The notes: generated by a model from the letters alone, not told the origin. Shown: positions 30,499-39,980, counted from the first letter of the stretch. The stretch is 64,000 nt of DNA from Rothia nasimurium (GCF_928381705.1 NZ_CAKMSR010000002.1:271421-335420); one strand, 5' to 3'. Numbers and translations: made by a program.

Positions 30499-31023
30499 AT
30501 GAGCAAACTATCTGAACACCTAAACAATTTGAACCGCGGAGAGCTTTCGACGCGCCAAATTTCCAACATGGCCGCCAAGCAGGGTGTATCAGCAAGCCAT
30601 GTAACACTGTCTCGCTACCTGCGGGGAGATCACCCAATCCCCGCCAAGCGCGCCCCTCTGGAAGCTTTCGCAATAGCTTTCGGCGTCTCTGTTGAACCTC
30701 TCATAGAGCTGGGGAATCAGTCGGAGGAAGGGTATCCTTTCGAGCTACCTGCGAAAGCTGCAACCCTCAACGAAGCGGAGCGTGCCGCGATTCTTCATCT
30801 CATTGACGTCATGGTTGCCAGCAAGCTACCCACATCGCTCCCCGGCACCGTCGCTCACCAGGTAGAAGAAATACGGCGTGAGCAAGAACTGGAGCGCCTG
30901 GCGAATAAGTTTGGTGACTTCCACCCGGAGCGGGCTGGTTATGATCTGGCTGCGCACCACGACGACGAAGCCCGGGCGCGCATGGACTGGCTCGACAACC
31001 TCGGCGAAGAACCACAAGACTAA
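30499..31023 (+). CDS. Lysogeny repressor (XRE family)
   Basis: The 174-residue protein has an N-terminal HTH (STRQISNMAAKQGVSASHVTLSRYLRGDHPIP) and a helical C-terminal half (LNEAERAAILHLIDVMVASKL.. VEEIRREQELERLANKFGD) likely for oligomerisation. It lacks the Ser/Lys autocleavage site of LexA-like repressors, so induction must rely on antirepressors or proteolysis. It is the first rightward gene from the operators and is followed in the same direction by the Rex-like pair. The ribosome site is poor. Confidence 0.85.
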   Translation: MSKLSEHLNNLNRGELSTRQISNMAAKQGVSASHVTLSRYLRGDHPIPAKRAPLEAFAIAFGVSVEPLIELGNQSEEGYPFELPAKAATLNEAERAAILHLIDVMVASKLPTSLPGTVAHQVEEIRREQELERLANKFGDFHPERAGYDLAAHHDDEARARMDWLDNLGEEPQD

Positions 31024-31053
31024 AACACCCACACAATACAAGGAAAGCAGAAC

Positions 31054-32055
31054 ATGAAATACGGCTACAGACTCTTCACCATCAATCTCCTCAAAGAACA
31101 CCGCAGAACAGCACTCCCTTTCACCACTGATGCTTTGCACGTACCAGACGGCACAGCAGTAGATGACATCCTCAACATCGCCAACGCAAACATCGGCGTA
31201 AAATACTTCCACCCTCTGAAGCACCTACGCTACATGCCAGAAGACCGCAACGAGCTCGACCCCGAAAAAGACAAAGCACTTACCTTCATTAGCGCCGAGC
31301 ACAGTAGCGGCTACATCACCTTCGAGTTCCGCTGGGGCAAACCAGGCTCCCACGACACAGCCCTCAGCCGCAGAGATGTCGACGTACCACTCGGCACCGA
31401 AGCCGCACCCTCAAACCTCTTCAGAGCAGTCCTATACCTACCAAAGGGCAACACCAAGACCGGAATTCTCGCCGTAGAAACACTAGGCCGCCTCAACGTC
31501 GCCTCAGACTTCATCAGATATATCTCATGCCTACTCGAAGACTACAGCGTTGCTCAACCACTCCCACAGCCCGGGTGGTGGGACTTCCGCATCCAGCCCG
31601 CAGCAGACGCCAACAGGCTCGAACGTCAACTCGAAAATGGAACCATCAAAGAGGTAAAGCTCCAAGTAAAACGTGTAGATCAAGACGGACGACGCCACGA
31701 AGCTGAGAAAACCTACACTCAAACAGCATTTACCGACGATGAAGCAGCTGAAGTCAAGCGCACATCCACCAGCTGGTTCCGGAAAAAGATCACCCCAGAA
31801 ATGGAAGACGACTCAGACATCAGAGACGTAGTTGCTCATGTCGCACCTGAAGTTGAAAACATCGACTGGAATGACGGATCAATTACTTTCCGCACCGATG
31901 ATGGCCAGAACAAAACCATCAGCCCCGACGACATGTCAGCTGTCTTTCAATACCACCTGGGAACACGTCGCCCATCGATGATGGAGTTCATCGACAGTTC
32001 ACGATCTACAGCACATGCTCTTCAAGAACCCCTCGAGATTGAGCTAGATTTATAA
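31054..32055 (+). CDS. Soluble protein of a Rex-like pair (333 residues)
   Basis: Follows the repressor by 30 bases in the same direction; AAGGAAAG precedes ATG 31054. It has no signal peptide or membrane helix. The N-terminal two thirds (LFTINLLKEHRR.. KYFHPLKHLRYM.. FISAEHSSGYITFEFRWGKPG.. VLYLPKGNTKTGILAVETLG) suggest a globular mixed fold. The C-terminal third is charged and acidic. The repressor / cytosolic protein / four-helix membrane protein order matches lambda cI-rexA-rexB and analogous actinophage exclusion units. Sequence similarity to RexA is not evident to me; the role is inferred from arrangement. Confidence 0.65.
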   Translation: MKYGYRLFTINLLKEHRRTALPFTTDALHVPDGTAVDDILNIANANIGVKYFHPLKHLRYMPEDRNELDPEKDKALTFISAEHSSGYITFEFRWGKPGSHDTALSRRDVDVPLGTEAAPSNLFRAVLYLPKGNTKTGILAVETLGRLNVASDFIRYISCLLEDYSVAQPLPQPGWWDFRIQPAADANRLERQLENGTIKEVKLQVKRVDQDGRRHEAEKTYTQTAFTDDEAAEVKRTSTSWFRKKITPEMEDDSDIRDVVAHVAPEVENIDWNDGSITFRTDDGQNKTISPDDMSAVFQYHLGTRRPSMMEFIDSSRSTAHALQEPLEIELDL

Positions 32056-32082
32056 CAAAGGAAAGTTAAAAGGAGGTGCAGC

Positions 32083-32595
32083 ATGCTAGTGAAAGATGCA
32101 CTTAAGGAGATACAAGGCAGTACCAGGCTTCCTCGCGTGAGCAGGTGGGCCCTGTTTATCTTTGGTGTCCCTCTGGCCGCTAGCCTGCTCATTCTCTTCT
32201 TCAATGTTTCTATTACTGCGCCTGCCGCGATTCTAACCATGGTCGCGTTGCTCTTTAGCGGGTATCTTTCAGGCTTCGTCCACTACTCAACAATTAGGCA
32301 AAAGCTAACAGAGCAAGAGGAAGAGTACACATACTCCAGAGCCCCTGAACGTAGGTTTGTGGATCATACTGCCACGCTGCTCCTATTTGGTGCATGCTGT
32401 TCCGCCGCCTCTGCAGCCGTGCTGGCATGCATTATCGCGGTTACCCCTGCAAATACCGCGCTGTGCCCAATCGCCTCAGCGGCGGTAGCCGCAACGGCCC
32501 TGACCCCGATTACCCTTTTTGCCAAGGTTGCCACTCTCTTGTCGCAGGTCTATAAGCAGGTTGTTTCTAAGCCCCAGACGCCTAAAACATACTAA
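32083..32595 (+). CDS. Four-helix membrane protein of the Rex-like pair
   Basis: The 170-residue protein has four membrane helices, near residues 22-41, 47-66, 94-117 and 120-147, with a charged loop (IRQKLTEQEEEYTYSRAPERR) between helices two and three. AAAGGAGGT precedes the ATG at strong spacing. The topology and size are those of RexB, the ion channel of the lambda exclusion system. It is expressed in the lysogen if cotranscribed with the repressor. No sequence homology to RexB is claimed. Confidence 0.65.
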   Translation: MLVKDALKEIQGSTRLPRVSRWALFIFGVPLAASLLILFFNVSITAPAAILTMVALLFSGYLSGFVHYSTIRQKLTEQEEEYTYSRAPERRFVDHTATLLLFGACCSAASAAVLACIIAVTPANTALCPIASAAVAATALTPITLFAKVATLLSQVYKQVVSKPQTPKTY

Positions 32596-32633
32596 ATAAA
32601 ATTGGTACACTCATTCGATTAAATGTCGAATTA

Positions 32634-32960
32634 ATGTTCTACTGCCTAGACATCATCAGCACCCACCTCGCCGTAGCGGTGGCATATACAGACGGTCTCG
32701 GGCGCATATGGGTAGACCCCCGGCTCACCCGCACAGAGCGCCGGTGCGCCCTCGTCCACGAACACCGGCACCTCGCCCACGGGGACACCTGCCACAGCGA
32801 GAAGGCAGAGCGCCGCGCCCGCCGTGAAACCGCGCTCATACTCCTGCCCCAGCTCCCCACAGCCCACGACGACCTCACCCCGCATCAGGTGGCAGAGCAC
32901 TACGACGTGACCCTCACCGTCCTCACAGACCGGCTCCTAATAGAACGCGGCGAACTCTAA
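32634..32960 (+). CDS. ImmA/IrrE-like HEXXH metallopeptidase
   Basis: The 108-residue protein has the zinc motif HEHRHLAHGD (residues about 41-50) and downstream helices with Glu residues that can supply the third ligand. ImmA-type enzymes cleave phage or ICE repressors during induction; since the repressor here lacks self-cleavage, this peptidase is a candidate partner. There is no clear ribosome site; a leaderless or coupled start is possible. ATG 32634 is the only start giving the full domain. Confidence 0.75.
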   Translation: MFYCLDIISTHLAVAVAYTDGLGRIWVDPRLTRTERRCALVHEHRHLAHGDTCHSEKAERRARRETALILLPQLPTAHDDLTPHQVAEHYDVTLTVLTDRLLIERGEL

Positions 32961-33035
32961 CCCCTCCCCTATCGCTTCACTCACACACACTGGCGCTACA
33001 TCAGCGCACCCAAAAACAGGAAGGACACCCCTACC

Positions 33036-34226
33036 ATGCCCCGCGAAAGACTCCCCATCGGCGAACTCGGCAGCATCAACACCCGCAAACTCCCCAACGG
33101 AAAATGGGAAGCCCGCGCCAGAATCAGAGGCAAAGACGGACGCACCCACCTACTCCAAGCCACCGCCGAAACCAAAACCCGCGCCACCACCGCTCTCAAA
33201 GCCAAAGCCACCAAAACCCTCCCCACAGGCACCAGCGCCATCACCGGCCAAACCCGCCTCACCACCGCAGCCGAAAAATGGGTCACCACCCTCACCGGCT
33301 CCGGCCTCAAACCCTCCACCATCAGAACCTACGAACAAGCCACACGCCTCCACATCATCCCCCTGCTCGGCGAACTCTCCATCCAAGAAATCACCACCAG
33401 CAGAGTCACCGAGTTCTTACAGCAGGTAGCCGAACCCAGACCCACAGACAACAACGGCACGACACTAGGAGGGCCAACCTCAGCCGCCCACGCCAAAATC
33501 TGCCTCTCCCTGATCTACAAAATGCTCATACACGACGGCGTACTGGAGCACTCCCCCGTAACCCACGCTCAGGCCCCGCGCCGCAGAGCCCGCCCGGTCA
33601 AGGCCATGACTGTAGAGGATATCCTCGGCATACGGCAAGATATTCTGGCCTGGGGTGCCCAGCGGGTACCAGGCCCGCCCCGGCAGGCCGACTTGCTCCT
33701 AGACTTCGTGGACGTCTTGGCCGGTACCGGTATGCGCCCGGGTGAAGTGCTGGCCCTTTCCTGGCGTGATATTTCTTTCGCCACCGGAGTCATCTTTGTG
33801 CATTCCACCTTGACACAGGTCAAGGGGCAGGGGCTAGTAGTGCAGCCGACCCCGAAGAGCCTTTACTCGGAGCGCGGCCTGCGCATGCCGGAGCTGGTAG
33901 AGCGAGTGCTATGGGCGCGGCGCTCACGGGCAGGCAACCCAGTGGACGGCCCAGTCTTTGCTACCCGCAACGGCACCTATATAAGTGACTCGAACATGCG
34001 CCGCATGTGGCGGGCGGCTGTGAGCGAAAAATACTCCCATGTATCTTTTGCTGATTATCGGAAGGCCGTAGCTACGCTGATTGAACGCGCAGAAGGTATG
34101 GAGGCAGCAGGCAAGGCCCTGGGTCACTCCTCGCCGGAGATTACTCGGAAGTATTACGTGGAGCGCGATCAGATCGTGGACTTCTCAGAGGTGATTGATT
34201 CGGCTCTTGCTCTGGAGATGAAGTGA
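33036..34226 (+). CDS. int: Tyrosine integrase
   Basis: The 396-residue protein has an N-terminal arm-binding region, a SAM-like core-binding domain (TAAEKWVTTLTGSGLKPSTIRTYEQ) and a catalytic domain with TGMRPGEVLAL (Arg I), ADYRKAVATLI (Arg II), LGHSSPEIT (His/Trp position) and KYYVER (Tyr). The His of the usual HxxR box reads as Ala. The first 540 bases are strikingly A/C-rich, the remainder G/T-richer, suggesting a mosaic gene. AGGAAGGA precedes the ATG. It sits 94 bases from the tRNA-Pro 3' end, its probable attachment site. Confidence 0.93.
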   Translation: MPRERLPIGELGSINTRKLPNGKWEARARIRGKDGRTHLLQATAETKTRATTALKAKATKTLPTGTSAITGQTRLTTAAEKWVTTLTGSGLKPSTIRTYEQATRLHIIPLLGELSIQEITTSRVTEFLQQVAEPRPTDNNGTTLGGPTSAAHAKICLSLIYKMLIHDGVLEHSPVTHAQAPRRRARPVKAMTVEDILGIRQDILAWGAQRVPGPPRQADLLLDFVDVLAGTGMRPGEVLALSWRDISFATGVIFVHSTLTQVKGQGLVVQPTPKSLYSERGLRMPELVERVLWARRSRAGNPVDGPVFATRNGTYISDSNMRRMWRAAVSEKYSHVSFADYRKAVATLIERAEGMEAAGKALGHSSPEITRKYYVERDQIVDFSEVIDSALALEMK

Positions 34227-34271
34227 TTTTGATGGGTTTTTGATGGACTGGGGGTATTTGTACCGATAAGA

Positions 34272-34314
34272 AAAGCCCCGGTTACTAGGTGTTTTTCCTA
34301 GTAACCGGGGCTTT
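34272..34314. terminator. Terminator between integrase and tRNA-Pro
   Basis: A perfect 18-bp inverted repeat (AAAGCCCCGGTTACTAGG and complement, 7-base loop). It ends in CTTT rightward and is preceded by A/T-rich sequence, so it can serve both the integrase and the opposing tRNA transcript. Confidence 0.85.
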
Positions 34315-34319
34315 GTCTG

Positions 34320-34393
<74 letters not shown>

Positions 34394-34530
34394 ATTGTCT
34401 CTCGTGAACTTTGCTGTTCCCTTGAGCACTCGTATAACTATACACACCTCTTTGAGAGAGTGCAAAATCGAAAACCGGGTTTTTGGGGCTTTTTTGGAGC
34501 GTTTTAGGTCACATTTCAAATGGGCCGGTG

Positions 34531-36105
34531 TTAGCGGCGTCCGCCCTTACCTGACTTACCGCTCTGGCGCTCCCCTAGGCTGCGGCGCTCACGCACGCGC
34601 ATGGTGATGTCGATGGGGGTGCCGGTGAAGTCGAAGGTTTCACGCAGACGGCGGGCGATGAAGCGGCGGTAGCCGGGGTCCAGGAAGCCGGTAGTGAAGA
34701 GAACGAACTTAGGCGGACGGGAGGACACCTGGGTGCCGAAGAGGATACGGGGCTGCTTGCCACCGCGCAGGGGGTGGGGGTGGGCGGCCACGATTTCACC
34801 CAGGAAGGCGTTGAGACGGCCAGTAGGAATACGGGAATCCCAGGATTCCAGGGAGTGTTCCAGGGCGGGAACCAGCTTGTCCTTGTGCCAGCCGGTCTTA
34901 GCTGAGATATTCACACGCGGCGCCCACTTCACATGGGCCAGGTCGCGCTCGATTTCGCGTTCGAGCATTTCGCGGCGGTCTTCATCCAGGGTGTCCCACT
35001 TGTTGAAGGCCAGCACCATGGCGCGCCCGGAGTCAACAGCCATCTGGACGATACGGACGTCCTGCTCGCTCAGGGGCTCAGAAACATCCAGCAGAACAAC
35101 AGCAACCTCGGCGCGTTCAATCGCGGTCTGGGTGCGTAGGGAGGCGTAGAAGTCAGCGCCCTTGGCCATGTGCTGGCGGCGGCGGATACCTGCGGTATCG
35201 ACGAAGCGCCAGGGGCGACCGCCCAGTTCGACGATTTCGTCCACAGGGTCGCGGGTGGTGCCAGCCAGGTCGTTGACCACGGCTCGTTCTTCACCTGCCA
35301 GCTTGTTGAGCAGGGAGGACTTGCCCACGTTGGGGCGACCAATCAGGGCGATACGGCGGGGGCCACCCAGGGCCTCGGGCTCGGCGTACTGAGAGTGCTC
35401 AGGCAGTACTTCCATCATGGCGTCGAGCATGTCAGCCAGGCCGCGGCCGTGGACACCTGAGACGGGGTGGGGCTGGCCCATGCCGAGTGACCAGAGCGCG
35501 TGAATTTCAGCTTCCTGGTGTTCGGTGTCGACCTTGTTGGCAACCAGCAGGATGGGCTTGTCGACGCGGCGAAGCATACGCACGATAGCTTCGTCAGTGG
35601 CGGAGATGCCGACCATGGCATCTACCACGAGCAGGACGACGTCGGCGTGGGCAACAGCGATTTCGGCCTGAGCCGCAACCTGCGCGTCGATGCCCTTGGC
35701 GTCGGCTTCCCAACCGCCGGTATCGACCAGGGTGAAGTCCTTGCCGTTGTGTTCGGCCTTGTAGGAGACACGGTCACGGGTCACGCCGGGCTTGTCTTCA
35801 ACCACGGCTTCACGCCGGCCAAGGATTCGGTTAATGATGGTGGACTTACCGACGTTGGGGCGGCCCACGATAGCGACAACGGGGTCAGCTTCCTGGTTGT
35901 CATCCTCGTCGATATCGAATCCCCAGGAGCCCAGCAGGGCGCGGTCTTCTTCGTCCAGGTCGTAGTCTTCGAGGCCGGCCAGCAGGGCTTCGGCTCGCTG
36001 GTTGGCGGTTTCGTCGTCGATGTCGGCTAGGCGGTCCGATACGTCATCGTCGCCGCCGAGGAACTTGACCTCGTAGTCGTCGTGGGGGGTGAGTTCGTCG
36101 CTCAT
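34531..36105 (-). CDS. der: Ribosome-assembly GTPase Der (EngA)
   Basis: The 524-residue protein has two tandem G domains: [13 protein letters not shown] with DTGG and NKVD, then [13 protein letters not shown] with DTAG and NKWD. A C-terminal KH-like domain ends in a Lys/Gly/Arg tail. An acidic N-terminal extension of about 75 residues is common in actinobacteria. Der drives late 50S assembly. It is last in a leftward run cmk-der. Confidence 0.97.
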   Translation of the reverse strand: MSDELTPHDDYEVKFLGGDDDVSDRLADIDDETANQRAEALLAGLEDYDLDEEDRALLGSWGFDIDEDDNQEADPVVAIVGRPNVGKSTIINRILGRREAVVEDKPGVTRDRVSYKAEHNGKDFTLVDTGGWEADAKGIDAQVAAQAEIAVAHADVVLLVVDAMVGISATDEAIVRMLRRVDKPILLVANKVDTEHQEAEIHALWSLGMGQPHPVSGVHGRGLADMLDAMMEVLPEHSQYAEPEALGGPRRIALIGRPNVGKSSLLNKLAGEERAVVNDLAGTTRDPVDEIVELGGRPWRFVDTAGIRRRQHMAKGADFYASLRTQTAIERAEVAVVLLDVSEPLSEQDVRIVQMAVDSGRAMVLAFNKWDTLDEDRREMLEREIERDLAHVKWAPRVNISAKTGWHKDKLVPALEHSLESWDSRIPTGRLNAFLGEIVAAHPHPLRGGKQPRILFGTQVSSRPPKFVLFTTGFLDPGYRRFIARRLRETFDFTGTPIDITMRVRERRSLGERQSGKSGKGGRR

Positions 36106-36197
36106 GGGCGATACCTCCTGTGGTGCGGGCCCGGCGGGTGCCGGGGTGTGGTCTTAAGTCTAATGAATGGGGCGGACGCGGGCCGCCCGGGCTGGTC

Positions 36198-36869
36198 TTA
36201 GCTGTTGAGTTGGGCTTCTACAGCGTCGATGACGGCGGCGATGGTCTCTTCAAAGTTGAGGTCTGACGAGTCAACGAGGGTAACTCCGTCGGCGGCTTCG
36301 GTGAAGCTGGTGACCTTGGAGTCCTTGGCGTCACGGGCTGAGACTTGGGCGGCCAGCTGTTCGGAGTTCTGGGTGCCGCCCAGCTGCAGACCGCGGCGGG
36401 CCAGACGAACTTCTTCGCTGGCAGTGAGCAGGACGCGGGCGTCGGCGTCGGGGGCAACGACGGTGGTGATGTCGCGACCTTCTGCCACCATGCCGGTCTT
36501 AGAACGGGCGATGAAATCCCGCTGCAGGTCAATCAGGATCTGGCGGACGTCCATATTCGAGGCAACCGCTGAGACGGCCTCTGAGATGCGGGGCTCACGG
36601 ATAGCCTCGCGCACGTCTACTCCCCCGACTTCGATGACCTCTTCGTCGGGGCTGGTGCCCTGCACATAGGGGAAGCTGCGGGCAGCAGCAACCAGGGCGG
36701 CAGCGTCGGAGGTGTCCACCTGGGCGTCCAGGCAGTACCAGGTTAGGGCGCGGTACATTGCGCCGGTGTCCAGGTATTCGAGCCCGTAGTGGCGGGCCAC
36801 GGCCTTAGAGACCGAGGACTTGCCGGAGCCAGAAGGGCCGTCAATGGCGATCACGAGCTTGTCAGACAT
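36198..36869 (-). CDS. cmk: Cytidylate kinase
   Basis: The 223-residue protein has the P-loop GPSGSGKSSVSK at residues 10-21, then YLDTGAMYRALTW, the CMP-binding insert (IREPRISEAVSAVA.. QRDFI) and AEGRDITTVVAPDADARVLLTAS. It phosphorylates CMP and dCMP. It lies between tyrA and der as in many actinobacteria. Confidence 0.97.
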   Translation of the reverse strand: MSDKLVIAIDGPSGSGKSSVSKAVARHYGLEYLDTGAMYRALTWYCLDAQVDTSDAAALVAAARSFPYVQGTSPDEEVIEVGGVDVREAIREPRISEAVSAVASNMDVRQILIDLQRDFIARSKTGMVAEGRDITTVVAPDADARVLLTASEEVRLARRGLQLGGTQNSEQLAAQVSARDAKDSKVTSFTEAADGVTLVDSSDLNFEETIAAVIDAVEAQLNS

Positions 36870-36880
36870 AGTTTTCTTCC

Positions 36881-38035
36881 TTACTTGACGACCTTCCAGC
36901 CGCGGCTGGTGAGGTCTTCGATGAGTTTTTCGTGTTCATTGGGGTTGACCGAAATTTCGGCCATGCCGACCTGGGCACCGGGGGAATGCTCTAGGCGCAG
37001 GTCCTCCAGGTTGACTCCCAGTTCACCGATTTCTACGAGCAGTCGGGCTAGGGTGCCGGGGGCGTCGTCCACCAGCACGGTGAGCTGGGCAAAAGCGGAC
37101 GGCGATCCGCCGTGCTTACCGGGGATACGGGCAACACCCGAGTTTCCCTCGCTCATGAGCTGAGCGATATCGAGCCGGGCTCCGGCTGCGGTGGGAGCTT
37201 CCAGGGTACTGATGAGACGTTCAAGGTCCTCACGCACCCCGTAGAGGGTCTGTACCACAGGTTCGGCGTTGGCTGAGAGTATCTGTACCCACAGGCCCGG
37301 GTCTGAAGCGGCGATACGGGTGGTATCGCGCAAGCCCTGCCCGGCCAGCCCCAGCGCATAGAGGGGGGTGTCCTGCAAGCGGGAAGCCAGCAGGGAGCTC
37401 ATGACCTGGGGCACGTGCGAAATCAAGGCGACGGTGCGGTCGTGCTCGTCCACATCCATATGGGTGATGGTTGAGCCCAGCTCGGTGGCTACTTGTTGGG
37501 CCACTTTGACCAGTTCGGGGCGCACTGTCTCGTGGTCACAGAGCACCCAGGGACGGGCTGAAAACAGCTCACCGCGGGCGGCCACGGGGCCAGATTTCTC
37601 GCGCCCAGTCATGGGGTGAGTGCCCAGGTAGCGGCTCACATCGGCCCCAGATACTCGCACTGCGCTCAAGATTCCCGACTTGACCGAGGCAATATCGATG
37701 ACAAAGGACGCCGGGTAGTCGGCGAGCGCACGCACCACCAGGTCGGCGGTGACGTCCGGGGGTGCTGCCACGACCACCAGCTGGGGGGCGAGTTCCAGCT
37801 GGGCGGGGGCGTCCTGGCCGTCCTTGCCCTGCCATTCGCGGGTCAGAGCCCGCAGGGAGGTGCCGGCGCCGATGTCTTCGGCGACGGCTTCGGTGGTGGG
37901 TGAGATGTCAGAGATATAGACCGTGTAGCCGCGGTGGCTCAAACCCAGCCCGATGGAGGCGCCCAGCAGGCCCGCCCCGATGACCAGGACGGGGCCGTGC
38001 AGGTGGGAGTCAAAAGCGGGGGTTGCTCCGCTCAT
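36881..38035 (-). CDS. tyrA: Prephenate dehydrogenase
   Basis: The 384-residue protein begins with an NAD-binding Rossmann motif (VIGAGLLGASIGLGL). It continues with SVKSGIL and GTHPMTGREKSGP, the substrate-binding His region, and ends in an ACT domain (TVLVDDAPGTLARLLVEIGELGVNLEDLRLEHSP) for allosteric control by tyrosine. It converts prephenate to 4-hydroxyphenylpyruvate. ATG at 38035 overlaps the rluB stop, indicating coupling. Confidence 0.96.
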   Translation of the reverse strand: MSGATPAFDSHLHGPVLVIGAGLLGASIGLGLSHRGYTVYISDISPTTEAVAEDIGAGTSLRALTREWQGKDGQDAPAQLELAPQLVVVAAPPDVTADLVVRALADYPASFVIDIASVKSGILSAVRVSGADVSRYLGTHPMTGREKSGPVAARGELFSARPWVLCDHETVRPELVKVAQQVATELGSTITHMDVDEHDRTVALISHVPQVMSSLLASRLQDTPLYALGLAGQGLRDTTRIAASDPGLWVQILSANAEPVVQTLYGVREDLERLISTLEAPTAAGARLDIAQLMSEGNSGVARIPGKHGGSPSAFAQLTVLVDDAPGTLARLLVEIGELGVNLEDLRLEHSPGAQVGMAEISVNPNEHEKLIEDLTSRGWKVVK

Positions 38036-39117
38036 TACATACCTACCGAGGCCAGCAGCTTACCGATTTCGACCTTGGAGAGGTTGCGGACGGTGCCCTG
38101 CTTTTGGGAGCCGATGTGGATGGGGCCCATTTCGACGCGGACCAGCTTTTCGACGGGGTAGCCGACGTGCTCGAACATGCGGCGGATAATGCGGTTCTTG
38201 CCGGAGTGGATGGTGACTTCAACGAGTACGTGGCCGGGGGTGGAGTCCACCAGCTTGAACTCGTCGACGCGGGTGACGCCGTCCTCCAGGCGTAGCCCCT
38301 TCTTCATGGCTGCGCCGATGCCGGGTTCCATGGGGCCGGGTACCTGCACCAGGTAGGTCTTGGGTACCTCGTAGGAGGGGTGGGTCAGGCGGTTGGCTAG
38401 TTCGCCGTCGTTGGTCAGCAGGAGCAGACCTTCGGTTTCAACGTCTAGTCGGCCCACGTGGAAGACGCGTTCGGTCATGGAGGAGCGCAGGAAGTTGGAG
38501 ATGTTGGGGCGACCGTCGGGGTCGTCCATGGCTGAGACAACGCCAGCGGGCTTGTTGAGCATCATGTAGACCAGCTTGTCGTTGGTCTGGATGGTCATGC
38601 CGTCGACCTGGATAGTGACCTTATCGGGGTTGACGCGCACACCCAGTTCGGTCACGAGGGTGTCGTTGACGGTGACGCGGCCTTCTTCGATCATCTCTTC
38701 GCAGACGCGGCGGGAGGCCACACCTGCGGACGCCATGACCTTCTGCAGGCGGACGCCCTCATGGTCGTAGAAGGGGTAGTGGTCAACGGGCGCATTCTTG
38801 GGGCGGCGCGGACGGTGGGGGCCAAAGTTCTTGGAGCCGCGGTTAGCGGGGCGGAACTCGCCCATTTCCTTAGCGAAGGGCTGGCCTGAGCGGAACTTAG
38901 GGCCCTTACCTGTACCGGCCTTGCGGGGGCCACCGGGAGTGCCGGGCTTAGCGCCCTTGTTACCGGCGAAACCTGAGCGGCCTGAACCGCCCTTACCGGC
39001 TCCGCCCTTGCCAGCGCCGGCAAAACCCTTGCCGCCGCGTCCGGATCCTGCTTTGCCTGCACCGGGGCGGCCGCCGCGGTTTGAGTTACCTCGTGATGAG
39101 TTGTTTCCGTATGCCAT
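38035..39117 (-). CDS. rluB: 23S rRNA pseudouridine synthase (RsuA/RluB family)
   Basis: The 360-residue protein has a long N-terminal Gly/Lys/Arg-rich disordered region (about residues 1-115), an S4 domain (VRLQKVMASAGVASRRVCEEMIEEGRVTVN) and the catalytic domain with GRLDVETEGLLLLTNDG (Asp nucleophile) and SGKNRIIRRMFEHVG. The basic tail may help RNA binding. Choice of rluB over rsuA rests on the conserved scpAB neighbourhood. Confidence 0.93.
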   Translation of the reverse strand: MAYGNNSSRGNSNRGGRPGAGKAGSGRGGKGFAGAGKGGAGKGGSGRSGFAGNKGAKPGTPGGPRKAGTGKGPKFRSGQPFAKEMGEFRPANRGSKNFGPHRPRRPKNAPVDHYPFYDHEGVRLQKVMASAGVASRRVCEEMIEEGRVTVNDTLVTELGVRVNPDKVTIQVDGMTIQTNDKLVYMMLNKPAGVVSAMDDPDGRPNISNFLRSSMTERVFHVGRLDVETEGLLLLTNDGELANRLTHPSYEVPKTYLVQVPGPMEPGIGAAMKKGLRLEDGVTRVDEFKLVDSTPGHVLVEVTIHSGKNRIIRRMFEHVGYPVEKLVRVEMGPIHIGSQKQGTVRNLSKVEIGKLLASVGM

Positions 39118-39176
39118 TTCTTTTATCTCTTTCCTCTGTGTCGTAGTTTCTGGTGATGCCGCAGCTAGCGTGTGCG

Positions 39177-39980
39177 CTAGCTGGGGTCATCCAAGTCTAG
39201 GGTGGTACTGCTGCCCACCTCGTGGGGGTCGGGTAGGTAGGGGGCCAGGGCGGGAAGCTCGTCAAGGGAGTTCAGCCCCAGCTTTTCAAGCAGGGTGTCG
39301 GTGGTGATGTACTGGGTGGCCCCGGTTTCATCGGGCACGGTCTCAGTGATGAGGCCGCGCTGTAGGAGGTTGCGCACCGCCGCGTCTGCCGAAACCCCGC
39401 GCACCTGGGCAATATAGGCCCTGGTGGCCGGTTGCTGATAGGCAATAACGGCCAGGGTTTCGAGGGCTGCCTTGGTGAGTTTGACGGTCTGGGCGCCCAC
39501 CACGAACCGGCTGACCCAGGGTGAAAAATCAGCCCGGGAGTAGAGCCGCCAGCCACCTGCCACCTGGCGGAGCTCAAAGCCGCGGGGCTCGTGAGTGCCG
39601 GTGGCATCGTCGTAGCCGTCGTAGTCGCGCATCAGCTCGTCGAGGGCGGTTTCGATGGCTCGTTCTGAGACGATCAGGGCCGCCGCGAACTCGCGGACGC
39701 TCACCGGCACATCGGCTACCGCCAAAATCGCCTCGATAGCGGCTTTCACACCGCCGGGTTGGAGCTCAACTCGGTTGAGTTCGTGGGCGGACGCCGCCAC
39801 CTGCGGAGCGGCTTTCGCTGGCTTGGTAACGGGTTGGGGTGCTACCGGGGAGGTTTCTTCTGGTACTGGCTCGGGCTGCGGTGCTGGCTCAGCTTCGGGC
39901 TCCGGCTCCGGTTCAGCGTCCCAGCTGCCGGAGAGCAGAATCTTGAGGTCATCGTCGGTGTAGTCGGGGTTCCCGCTCAT
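39177..39980 (-). CDS. scpB: Condensin-associated protein ScpB
   Basis: The 267-residue protein has an acidic Pro/Glu N-terminal extension (residues 1-70) and then the two winged helices of ScpB (IEAILAVADVPVSVREFAAAL.. KAALETLAVIAYQQPATRAYIAQVRG.. LLQRGLITE). It helps the SMC complex organise chromosomes. It overlaps the scpA stop by four bases. Confidence 0.96.
   Translation of the reverse strand: MSGNPDYTDDDLKILLSGSWDAEPEPEPEAEPAPQPEPVPEETSPVAPQPVTKPAKAAPQVAASAHELNRVELQPGGVKAAIEAILAVADVPVSVREFAAALIVSERAIETALDELMRDYDGYDDATGTHEPRGFELRQVAGGWRLYSRADFSPWVSRFVVGAQTVKLTKAALETLAVIAYQQPATRAYIAQVRGVSADAAVRNLLQRGLITETVPDETGATQYITTDTLLEKLGLNSLDELPALAPYLPDPHEVGSSTTLDLDDPS

Noticed and set aside
33104..33745. 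213-codon rightward frame inside the integrase gene
   Set aside because: Made of His, Arg and Pro codons, the shadow of the A/C-rich integrase N-terminus.
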